Shown one piece after another: positions 6,865 to 12,579 of a DNA stretch of 12,579 bases. Where the stretch lies: the NCBI GenBank assembly GCA_003565195.1, contig PXCX01000111.1, forward strand, positions 1-12,579, written 5' to 3'. The notes under the pieces were generated by a model that made no database searches, was not told the DNA's origin, and saw only the letters and a list, made by a program, of their open reading frames with translations. The stretch's first letter is position 1; every line of letters begins with the position of its first letter. Source of the stretch: PVC group bacterium. Lineage in GTDB: Bacteria; Verrucomicrobiota; Kiritimatiellia; CAIKKV01; PXCX01. The translations under genes and the position numbers were made by a program.

Positions 6865-9513
6865 ATGAAACACTTTACGTATAGGGGCGCAAAAACACGG
6901 GAGATTAGCTTTCCTCTGGGGGGAATAGGCTCTGGTTGCATTGGTTTGGGCGGGGTAGGCCACCTTGTGGACTGGGAACTATTCAACCGGCCGGCCAAAG
7001 GCACGCGTAACGGGTTCAGCCACTTTGCGGTCAAGGCGGAGGCGAAAGGCAATTTGCTGGACGCCCGCGTGTTGCACGGCGACATCGCTCCACCTTATAA
7101 CGGCGCAGGGGCCATCGGCTACACCGGCTTCGGTTTCGGCGTGGCGCGGGAGACCTTGAGCGGGCTGCCCCATTTCCGGCAGACGACGTTCCGTGGCGGC
7201 TTTCCGTTCGCCGAAATCGAGTTCCGCGATTCCGCTTTCCCCGGCAAGGTGACGCTGACCGCTTTCAATCCGCTGATTCCGCTGAACGACAAAGACTCCA
7301 GTTTGCCGGCGGCGTTCTTCACGATCACAATCCGCAACAGTTCCCGGCAAGCCATTGACTACACGGTCGCTTTCACAGTGCGGAATCCGGCGCGCAAGAA
7401 AACGACCAATCGGTTTGAGAAGCGCCCCGGCGCGCAGTTGCTGCACATGACCGGGGACTTGGAGGCGTCGGACATCGAGTTCGGCGACTTCGCTGTCGCG
7501 ACGGATGCCCCCGCAGCGCATGCACAGGAATATTTGTACCGGGGCGGATGGTTTGACACGCTGGGCGTGTACTGGCAGGATTTCACGACTCCCGAAAGGA
7601 TGAAGTCCCGCGGTTATCCCGCTCCGGGATCGGGGGACCACGGGACACTCGCCGTTCGACTGCGTGTGCCTGCCGGCCAGCACACGACGGCACGCTTCGT
7701 GTTCAGTTGGAATGTGCCCAACTGCGAGAACTACTGGACGCAGAAGACGTGCAGTTCCGATTGCGCGGAGGACGGCTGCAAACCGCGGACTTGGCGCAAT
7801 TATTACGCGACACTTTTCCCGGATGCGATTGCCAGTGCTCGGTACTGTCTGGAGAATTGGGACCGGCTGGAACGGGAGAGCCGCCTCTTCCGCGATACCT
7901 TATTCGCGTCCACGCTGCCGCCGGTCGTGTTAGATGCGGTCTCGGCCAATATTTCGATCCTCAAGTCGCCGACCTGTCTGCGGCTGGAGGACGGTTCGTT
8001 TTACGGTTGGGAAGGGTGTCATGGCGACAAAGGTTGCTGCGAAGGTTCTTGCGCGCATGTCTGGAACTACGCCTACGCCCTGCCGTTCCTCTTCCCGGCA
8101 CTCGAACGGAGCATGCGCGAACTCGATTACCAGTACAACCTACGCCCGGATGGAGGCATGCCGTTCCGGCTGCAATTGCCACTTGGCAGCGGGCGCTCGG
8201 GCTTCCGACCTTGTGCCGACGGACAATTCGGTGGCGTCCTGAAGGTCTACCGGGAATGGAAGATCTGCGGCGACACGGATTGGCTGCGCCGCCTTTGGCC
8301 CGACGTTCGACAGTCACTGGAGTTCGCTTGGTCGCCGACGAACGAGGACCGATGGGATTCGGAGCGGACCGGCGTGTTGCATGGACGGCAACATCACACG
8401 CTCGATATGGAATTATTCGGGCCAAACGCCTGGCTGACCGGCTTCTACCTGGCCGCGCTCAAGGCCGGCGAGGAAATGGCCGAAGCGTGCGGCGAAGACG
8501 CTGCTGCCGCCGAGTATCGTGCCATCTTCGCGCGCGGGCAAGCGTGGACACGTCGGCACCTGTTCAACGGCGAGTATTTCGGCCAAGGCATCGAGTTGGG
8601 TGACCGAAAAGTACTCGCACCGTTCGCGAGCGACCCCAAGACGTTGGAGTCTTACTGGAGCGAAGAGCATCGTGAACTGAAGTACCAGATCGGCGACGGC
8701 TGTGGCATTGATCAGGTGTTGGCCCAATGGCACGCCGACTTGATCGGCTTGGGCGATGTGTTTGACCCGCAGCAAACGACCCAGGCGCTGAAGGCAATTT
8801 ACCGGCACAACTTCAAGTCTTCGATGCGAGACGTGTTCAATCCTTGTCGGCTGTATTGCCTCGCCGATGAGGCGGGGACGATGATGTTCACATGGCCGAA
8901 AGGGCGGCGAAAACCGGTCATCCCTATTCCGTACGCCGAGGAAACGATGCACGGCTTCGAGTACCAAGCGGCCAGCCATCTGATCCGGCGCGGGATGATA
9001 AAGGAGGGGTTGGCGATGGTGAAGGCCGTGCGCGATCGGTACGACGGCGAGCGGCGCAATCCGTGGAACGAGATCGAATGCGGCAGCAACTACGCGCGCT
9101 CGATGGCCAGTTACGCTTTGCTAAATGCGTTCAGCGGGTTTCAGTTCGACATGGTTCGACAGCACATCGGCTTTCATCCGGCGCAGACTGTCGGCGGGCG
9201 TTTCCGGTGCTTCTGGTCGTTGGGGTCGGCCTGGGGAGAAATCGACATCCGCGCCGATGGCGCCGTGCTGCGAGTGAAATACGGTGAGCTGACGATCAGG
9301 AGCATCGCCGTGAATTGTTTTGATGATCGGGCGGACGTTGTGGTCACTCACCAAGGGCGTCGCATCCCATGCAAACGAATCAAGGATGTCATCGGTTTCG
9401 GCGCACCGTTGATCCTTTTTGCAGGCACGGTACTGCGTCTGAGCGGAACAATAGATGGTCGAACAAGACATCGTAGGGTATTTGTCGCTAGCGCGCCGGA
9501 ACCCTCAATGTGA
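6865..9513 (+). CDS. Glycoside hydrolase family 116 (DUF608/bile-acid beta-glucosidase-like)
   Basis: This 882-residue GH116 enzyme has an N-terminal beta-sandwich domain (about residues 12-330, opening ISFPLGGIGSGCIGLGG) and an alpha/alpha-barrel DUF608 catalytic domain (about 345-840). GH116 members are retaining beta-glucosidases, xylosidases or N-acetylglucosaminidases. The acid/base candidate is Asp514 in HTLDMELFGPNAWLTGF. The nucleophile is probably Glu383 (FYGWEG) or Glu393 (CCEGSCAHVWNY); I cannot choose between them by eye. There is no signal peptide, so it is likely cytosolic and acts on imported glycosides. The open frame extends upstream to 6652 inside the previous gene, but the family similarity begins at the ATG at 6865. 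The last 19 codons, including the stop, lie inside the attC-like site at 9458-9522, so the C-terminal tail is partly recombination-site sequence. Confidence 0.88.
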   Translation: MKHFTYRGAKTREISFPLGGIGSGCIGLGGVGHLVDWELFNRPAKGTRNGFSHFAVKAEAKGNLLDARVLHGDIAPPYNGAGAIGYTGFGFGVARETLSGLPHFRQTTFRGGFPFAEIEFRDSAFPGKVTLTAFNPLIPLNDKDSSLPAAFFTITIRNSSRQAIDYTVAFTVRNPARKKTTNRFEKRPGAQLLHMTGDLEASDIEFGDFAVATDAPAAHAQEYLYRGGWFDTLGVYWQDFTTPERMKSRGYPAPGSGDHGTLAVRLRVPAGQHTTARFVFSWNVPNCENYWTQKTCSSDCAEDGCKPRTWRNYYATLFPDAIASARYCLENWDRLERESRLFRDTLFASTLPPVVLDAVSANISILKSPTCLRLEDGSFYGWEGCHGDKGCCEGSCAHVWNYAYALPFLFPALERSMRELDYQYNLRPDGGMPFRLQLPLGSGRSGFRPCADGQFGGVLKVYREWKICGDTDWLRRLWPDVRQSLEFAWSPTNEDRWDSERTGVLHGRQHHTLDMELFGPNAWLTGFYLAALKAGEEMAEACGEDAAAAEYRAIFARGQAWTRRHLFNGEYFGQGIELGDRKVLAPFASDPKTLESYWSEEHRELKYQIGDGCGIDQVLAQWHADLIGLGDVFDPQQTTQALKAIYRHNFKSSMRDVFNPCRLYCLADEAGTMMFTWPKGRRKPVIPIPYAEETMHGFEYQAASHLIRRGMIKEGLAMVKAVRDRYDGERRNPWNEIECGSNYARSMASYALLNAFSGFQFDMVRQHIGFHPAQTVGGRFRCFWSLGSAWGEIDIRADGAVLRVKYGELTIRSIAVNCFDDRADVVVTHQGRRIPCKRIKDVIGFGAPLILFAGTVLRLSGTIDGRTRHRRVFVASAPEPSM

Positions 9514-9522
9514 GCGTTCGGC
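9458..9522 (+). repeat. attC-like recombination site 3 (overlaps GH116 3' end)
   Basis: The site has R'' GTCGAAC (9458-9464), AA, L'' (9467-9479), central stem-loop, L' (9501-9512, ACCCTCAATGTG), AGC and R' GTTCGGC (9516-9522). Length and spacing equal those of the site at 779-843, and 56 of 65 bases are identical. In the central stem, two A-to-G changes relative to the first copy keep G-T pairing on the top strand; a third change makes a mismatch. The GH116 stop codon (9511-9513) falls inside it. Confidence 0.75.
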
Positions 9523-9588
9523 CATATATGCGAAAGGGCACCGCACTTTGGCCGGGAAAACAACAGTGCTCAAAAAAGGAGAAAGGTT

Positions 9589-10032
9589 ATGGCGATGGTT
9601 GCAAACAGATCAAGAAAGTGTGCAGGCAGGATATGCACATGCTATCTATCGGTTCTTCTGCTGTCCGTGTTGTTTTCTGCCAGCTCGGTTGTAGCACAAC
9701 CAATTCCGGAAGTTGGCGACCGGGTATGGGCTCAGTGGACTCCCAACGCCTGGTTTCCCGGTACAGTGGGAAGGACGATGGATGTGGGGCTGCATATTGA
9801 ATTCGAAGACGGCGATAAGGCTGACCTGCCGGTATCACTTGTGGTTCCTGACCGTAATCCTAACGCAACCGCAGTAACAGTTGGTAGCCGAGTTATTGCG
9901 CGGTGGCACGACAATCGGTATTACCCTGGCACTGTCACATCCATAGCAAATCAGCACTATGATATAGCCTTTGATGACGGTGATGTGCGCAACAGATTGA
10001 CGATCGATCAAATTCGTATGATTAACGAATAA
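9589..10032 (+). CDS. Secreted protein with two Tudor-like SH3-fold domains
   Basis: This 147-residue protein has a clear signal peptide: a basic start (NRSRK), a hydrophobic core around residues 18-33 and a probable cleavage after VVA (residue 36). The mature part is two tandem repeats, about 42-86 (VGDRVWAQW...WFPGTV...IEFEDGD) and 98-144 (VGSRVIARW...YYPGTV...IAFDDGD). The V-G-x-x-V-x-A-x-W...G-T-V...F-x-D-G-D pattern is that of Tudor/Agenet-type barrels. In eukaryotes these bind methylated peptides; the role of secreted bacterial versions is unknown. GGAG (9578-9581) lies 7 nt before the ATG; a second in-frame ATG at 9595 is possible. The gene starts 72 nt after the cassette boundary and is more AT-rich than its neighbours, suggesting acquisition. 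A dehydrogenase fragment follows directly. Confidence 0.72.
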   Translation: MAMVANRSRKCAGRICTCYLSVLLLSVLFSASSVVAQPIPEVGDRVWAQWTPNAWFPGTVGRTMDVGLHIEFEDGDKADLPVSLVVPDRNPNATAVTVGSRVIARWHDNRYYPGTVTSIANQHYDIAFDDGDVRNRLTIDQIRMINE

Positions 10033-10251
10033 ACGTTCTTCCTGTTGACGGTTTATATTCGGGTGCCACTCATCAATACTGCAATGGCTAAAGGCGGAGG
10101 CATTTTTTGGGCGGCGCCGGCAGACAAGGCAGCTATCCAGATATTCAATGCGATACAGCGGAAGAGAACACATGCATATATCACGCATCGATGGAGATTG
10201 ATTGCATGGATACTAAAAATTATGCCAGCCAGTATTTATGAAAGGCTTTAA
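10033..10251 (+). pseudogene. C-terminal fragment of a short-chain dehydrogenase (SDR)
   Basis: About 72 codons directly after the Tudor-gene stop, and in the same frame, read like the C-terminus of an SDR oxidoreductase. There is a VTxxxPGxVxTxM-like block (LTVYIRVPLINTAMAKG), then AAPADKAAIQIFNAIQRK, then THRWRLIAWILKIMPASIYERL before a stop (10249-10251). The nucleotide-binding TGxxxGxG motif and catalytic YxxxK are absent, as is any start with a good ribosome binding site. I read it as the remnant of a deleted SDR gene rather than a small gene. It ends 5 nt before an attC-like site, as expected for the original cassette gene. Confidence 0.6.
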
Positions 10252-10256
10252 AGGTT

Positions 10257-10329
10257 TTATAACAATGCCATGCACACGGATGTAAATTTCGCCGCGCTAC
10301 ATTCCCGCCGGTGATGGCAATCGTTATCC
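10257..10329 (+). repeat. attC-like recombination site 4 (after SDR fragment)
   Basis: The site has R'' TTATAAC (10257-10263), AA, L'' (10266-10279, TGCCATGCACACGG), an inner ATGTA/TACAT stem, L' (10308-10319, CCGGTGATGGCA), ATC and R' GTTATCC (10323-10329). L'' is L' reversed with two extra bases (a G after TGCCAT and an A before CGG), an attC hallmark. R' is the exact complement of R'' in the site at 11119, which marks both ends of the next cassette. R'' does not fit R' of the preceding site at 9458, consistent with a deletion between them. Confidence 0.75.
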
Positions 10330-11175
10330 CGTAAAAGAAATATGCAACTTAATCCAACGGCTAATTCCACACGCATTACGATTGAAACAGGCGACCTAGA
10401 CGTCGGTGATCTCGTACTTTGGGTGCCAGAGTGCATCAATACCAATACCGGAACCTGCGCGGTCTATCCGGTGGGTTTCTGGCATGGGTCTTCGCGGAAA
10501 TTGCACCAGATGATTCCGGTAGAAACGTCCATTGGCCCTGGTAACTGCCCGAAGATTGATGTAACCACGTTTGAGTGCTGTGGCATCCGCGTGCCGACAG
10601 ACAATCCCGTCGAATGGCGAACCCATGTTGTTGCGGAAGGGGATCATGTCGATTTCACGATTGAACTCACTAACCTTGGCAACACCCCCCTGCAGAAAGC
10701 CGCAGCAGCCATTTGCCTCAAGTTTCTGAAGGCTTCCTGGTGGTCGGATGAAACCACATTTGCATGCGTCGATGGTGAAGCGGTTTCCATCATGCAACTG
10801 GGCCGAGAAGCTGGCCGCCCAAATATGTTTCAGGCCTATCTGCTGAAGGACCAGTCATTCGACCACATTTTCTTTCGCGAGTTCTGGGGGTTCAACGCGC
10901 ATCGGATCGACAGGGCTCTCTGGATCAGTGAAAACTCCAAAGCAGGAGTCTGTGTTGGCATTCAGTCCAACACCGCCTACTTCATTCACAGCAACAAAGA
11001 TAATCCGTGCACCGACATGATGCTCGCGTTTGGTGACATTGCTGGAGGCAAATCAGCGAAAGCCACTGGCACGGTATTGCGTCGCAAAGGCGCAGCACGG
11101 GAACAGATGATGAGCATGGGATAACAAGGCGGTGGAACACTACGCCGCTAAACGCGGTGCGGTTCACCGCCAGCG
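10324..11175 (+). mobile_element. Predicted single-gene integron-type cassette
   Basis: The boundaries are placed after the G of each GTT box, where IntI-type recombinases cut. The left end is TTATCC (10324-10329) and the right end is the G at 11175, or 11179 if the alternative GTTGGGC box is used. The cassette is about 852 bp and almost filled by one 783-nt gene, which starts 18 nt after the left end and stops inside the right attC. The exact 7-base complementarity between left R' and right R'' is the expected mark of a once-circular cassette. Confidence 0.62.
10342..11124 (+). CDS. Unrecognised 260-residue beta-rich protein
   Basis: I do not recognise this protein with confidence. It has no signal peptide or membrane segment and is 260 residues long. 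It alternates short hydrophobic strands with turns. A central block (HVDFTIELTNLGNTPL, then AAAAICLKFL) looks like a jelly-roll or galactose-mutarotase-like beta-sandwich, similar to accessory sugar-binding proteins of Planctomycetes-type bacteria; this resemblance is by eye only. There are ten Cys, including a CC pair (ECCGI) and a DNPC near the end. The ATG at 10342 has only a weak AAAAGA upstream, so it may rely on read-through transcription. The stop codon (11122-11124) lies in the R'' box of the next attC-like site. Confidence 0.72.
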   Translation: MQLNPTANSTRITIETGDLDVGDLVLWVPECINTNTGTCAVYPVGFWHGSSRKLHQMIPVETSIGPGNCPKIDVTTFECCGIRVPTDNPVEWRTHVVAEGDHVDFTIELTNLGNTPLQKAAAAICLKFLKASWWSDETTFACVDGEAVSIMQLGREAGRPNMFQAYLLKDQSFDHIFFREFWGFNAHRIDRALWISENSKAGVCVGIQSNTAYFIHSNKDNPCTDMMLAFGDIAGGKSAKATGTVLRRKGAAREQMMSMG

Positions 11176-11185
11176 TTCGTTGGGC
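11119..11185 (+). repeat. attC-like recombination site 5 (after unknown protein)
   Basis: R'' is GGATAAC (11119-11125), followed by AA. L'' is GGCGGTGGAAC (11128-11138) and L' is GTTCACCGCC (11162-11171): a perfect arm pair except for one extra G in L'', the classical attC extrahelical base. A CCGC/GCGG inner stem follows the arms. After L' comes AGC, then GTTCGTTGGGC. Two R' readings are possible: GTTCGTT at the usual spacing (11175-11181) or GTTGGGC (11179-11185), which fits GTTRRRY. Of all the sites this one most resembles published integron attC sites (TAACAA ... AGCGTT). Confidence 0.77.
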
Positions 11186-11198
11186 CAAGGAGAGATTG

Positions 11199-12278
11199 AT
11201 GACAATGAATGACGCACGATACGCAAGTTGCATGGGGATGGGCCCCAAGCAAATTCCGCATTGGGAGCATTGGTCTAACCCGGATGCTGAGACCTATCTG
11301 ACCGGCATAGACTACTATGCGCACCCGAGGCTCTGCCGCATAAGATTGAACGAGCTGTATCCCCAACTTCAGCTTGGCATACCGGCAACTGACGACCCCA
11401 AACCCAGGCCTGAGGAACAGGCGAATCAAGGCAAAGGCCGGTGGGGCGATGCCTATCGGAACCATTGGCAGCAAGAGGTGGCGTCGCATCGGTTTAATAA
11501 TCTCGACGATATACTGATGTTCAGCCCGCTCCGGCAGGCCGATTTCACAGGTTGGCGCACGGTGGAAGAGGACGATTTCAGTAGCGAGGAGGTCATCTAC
11601 CGGCGCTATCGCAAGAAATATCCGGCGGAATGGGGTGATAAGGCACCGGAGGGATCGTCCGCGTCGGTGTTTTTCTACAACACGATGTTCATGTGGCCGA
11701 TGCTCTCGTTTGGTTACGAGAATTTTCTTAATCTCTGCTTGGATCCGGAATTCGACCGCATTATGGATGAGTTCGCCGAGATCAACCGGCGCGTTTTCCG
11801 TGCATTCGCGAGGCTGCCGGTCAACTTCGTCGTGTGCCACGACGATATCGTTCTGTCCTCCGGACCGGTCTGTAGCCCAGCCTGGATGCGGAAGCACATC
11901 TTCCCTCGCTACGAGGAGTTCTGGGACATCCTCAAGAAGGCAGGAAAGGAGGTCATCTTCATGGTGGACGGCTGCGTGGATGCCTTTGTTGACAACGTCA
12001 TGGCGTGCGGTGCGCGGGGCATTATCAGCGAGCCGTTCACTGACTACAAAGCCATTGCCAAACGGTACGAGAATTGTTTCATCGCGGGAGAAGGCGACAA
12101 CCGGATTCTCATGCGGAATGATCCGCGTGAAATCCGCAGGATGGTTGAAACGATGGCGGAGACAGGACGGATGTCCGGTGGTTATATGATGTGCATCGGC
12201 AATCACATCCCCTTCAATGTTCCAGACGAGGCCGTCAAACGATACCTGGATTTGTCGCAAGAACTGGCACACAGATGA
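11199..12278 (+). CDS. Uroporphyrinogen decarboxylase-superfamily protein, second type
   Basis: This 359-residue URO-D-superfamily barrel belongs to a different subgroup from the 864-2111 protein. Recognisable C-terminal blocks are VCHDDIV, SPAWMRKHIFPRYEEFW, KEVIFMVDGC, CGARGIISEPFTDY and IAGEGDNRILMRNDP, ending in the family-typical MMCIGNHIPFNVP. Such proteins are annotated as URO-D-like or corrinoid methyltransferase-like; the substrate is unknown. His and Asp in CHDD and His in GNHIP may form the active site. I chose ATG 11199 because AAGGAG (11187-11192) lies 6 nt upstream; ATG 11205 is second best, and the in-frame GTG at 11157 lies inside the attC-like site. It starts about 20 nt after the cassette boundary, as expected for a cassette gene. 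Confidence 0.82.
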   Translation: MTMNDARYASCMGMGPKQIPHWEHWSNPDAETYLTGIDYYAHPRLCRIRLNELYPQLQLGIPATDDPKPRPEEQANQGKGRWGDAYRNHWQQEVASHRFNNLDDILMFSPLRQADFTGWRTVEEDDFSSEEVIYRRYRKKYPAEWGDKAPEGSSASVFFYNTMFMWPMLSFGYENFLNLCLDPEFDRIMDEFAEINRRVFRAFARLPVNFVVCHDDIVLSSGPVCSPAWMRKHIFPRYEEFWDILKKAGKEVIFMVDGCVDAFVDNVMACGARGIISEPFTDYKAIAKRYENCFIAGEGDNRILMRNDPREIRRMVETMAETGRMSGGYMMCIGNHIPFNVPDEAVKRYLDLSQELAHR

Positions 12279-12288
12279 TAGAGCGAAG

Positions 12289-12330
12289 GCCCAACCAGCA
12301 AAATGCTCGGTACGGGCCGAAGCGTTCAGT
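12289..12330 (+). repeat. Possible degenerate attC-like site 6 and GTTCAG repeats
   Basis: Just after the URO-D stop, GCCCAAC (12289-12295) exactly complements the GTTGGGC reading of R' at 11179-11185. AGCGTTCAGT (12321-12330) resembles the AGC-R' end of the other sites. The interior is short, and arms pairing in the attC manner are not clear; instead GGCCC...GGGCC (12288-12318) and AGCA/TGCT pair. GTTCAG occurs three times in a row (12324, 12331, 12339). It may be a worn or truncated site. Confidence 0.3.
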
Positions 12331-12421
12331 GTTCAGGTGTTCAGCGACGCTTTCGTTTCCCGTTATCGGCGTTTTTTTCGCGCAAGATCATAAATCGTCG
12401 CATAATATCATGTAGAGCCTA

Positions 12422-12450
12422 TAGACGCGCGGCGCGGGTTGCTATACAAT
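12422..12450 (+). promoter_or_regulatory. Possible promoter with overlapping inverted repeat
   Basis: TAGACG (12422-12427) and TACAAT (12445-12450) are 17 bp apart, a moderate sigma70 match about 80 nt before the gene at 12531. The -10 region sits inside an inverted repeat (GCGGG at 12434-12438, CCCGC at 12452-12456, with TTG/CAA just inside), which could be an operator. A second small hairpin (CCGGC/GCCGG) lies at about 12480-12495 in the leader. Confidence 0.4.
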
Positions 12451-12530
12451 TCCCGCAATCCAAAAAGAATCTGTCAGGTCCGGCTGAAACGGCCGGGAAA
12501 AGTGCGAAAGTTCACGACAGGGAGGACGTT

Positions 12531-12579
12531 ATGAAATCGGCAATTCGGGCGGTCATGATGGGGATCGGGTTGGTGGTGC
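12531..12579 (+). CDS. Start of a gene cut by the window end, probable signal peptide
   Basis: Only 16 complete codons are visible (MKSAIRAVMMGIGLVV). A strong GGGAGG (12520-12525) lies 5 nt before the ATG. A Lys/Arg-containing start followed by a hydrophobic run suggests a signal peptide or membrane anchor. The product cannot be named. A separate promoter upstream suggests it is not part of the cassette array. Confidence 0.6.
   Translation, partial: MKSAIRAVMMGIGLVV

Noticed and set aside
7707..8603. Long alternative + frame inside GH116
   Set aside because: It is a shadow of the GC-rich GH116 gene. Its Arg/Leu-rich translation has no family resemblance, while the GH116 frame is continuous with clear motifs.
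633..9563. Minus-strand frames at 633-890 and 9348-9563 that share the peptide NAHIEG-x-GALA-x-NTLRC
   Set aside because: The shared peptide is just the reverse translation of the repeated attC-like site. The frames have no ribosome binding sites and lie opposite real genes.
779..11185. CRISPR array or transposon inverted repeats as explanation for the palindromes
   Set aside because: Spacing is irregular and gene-sized, there are no short unique spacers, no transposase or cas genes are visible, and all sites share one orientation.
11148..12272. Long minus-strand frame opposite the second URO-D gene
   Set aside because: The + strand frame has clear URO-D-superfamily blocks and a ribosome binding site. 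The antisense frame has neither.

Overview
All convincing genes in this window lie on the + strand. The protein families suggest a free-living bacterium of the Planctomycetota, Lentisphaerae or Hydrogenedentota kind: a DUF608-type GH116 glycosidase, two different URO-D-superfamily barrels, a xylose-isomerase-like barrel and an ADP-ribosylglycohydrolase. GC content is moderately high, with a more AT-rich patch around 9.59-10.34 kb. This placement is inferred from family content only.

Layout: 1-376 has no convincing gene, only a strong hairpin and a possible 41-codon reading frame. Then come hicB-hicA (377-777), a URO-D-like protein (864-2111), a sugar-phosphate isomerase/epimerase-like protein (2231-3184) and a stem-loop-rich spacer ending in a good sigma70 promoter. 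A tight four-gene operon follows (3578-9513): M19 dipeptidase, ribokinase, ADP-ribosylglycohydrolase and GH116 glycosidase. Next are a secreted tandem-Tudor-like protein (9589-10032), the C-terminal fragment of a short-chain dehydrogenase (about 10033-10251), an unrecognised 260-residue protein (10342-11124), a second URO-D-like protein (11199-12278) and the first 16 codons of another gene (12531 to the end).

The most interesting signal is not a gene. At least five imperfect palindromes of 63-73 bp sit at gene boundaries (779-843, 2141-2212, 9458-9522, 10257-10329, 11119-11185). A sixth, weaker candidate lies at 12289-12330. Each has the layout of an integron attC recombination site: an outer box ending in AAC (R''), usually AA, an inner arm (L'') with one or two extra bases, a central hairpin, the matching arm (L'), usually AGC, and an outer box beginning GTT (R'). 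All point the same way as the genes. Upstream genes stop within or just before the site, and the next gene begins 18-72 nt after the GTT. R' of the 10257 site (GTTATCC) is exactly complementary to R'' of the 11119 site (GGATAAC), as expected of the two ends of one mobile cassette. I therefore read most of the window as a gene-cassette array. No integrase is present here.

Metabolically, the 3578-9513 operon looks like a glycoside/nucleoside-type scavenging unit. GH116 would release a sugar, the ADP-ribosylglycohydrolase-fold enzyme would cleave an N-glycosidic bond, and ribokinase would phosphorylate free ribose. The M19 enzyme would open a dipeptide or lactone-like substrate. The substrates are inferred, not shown by the sequence.
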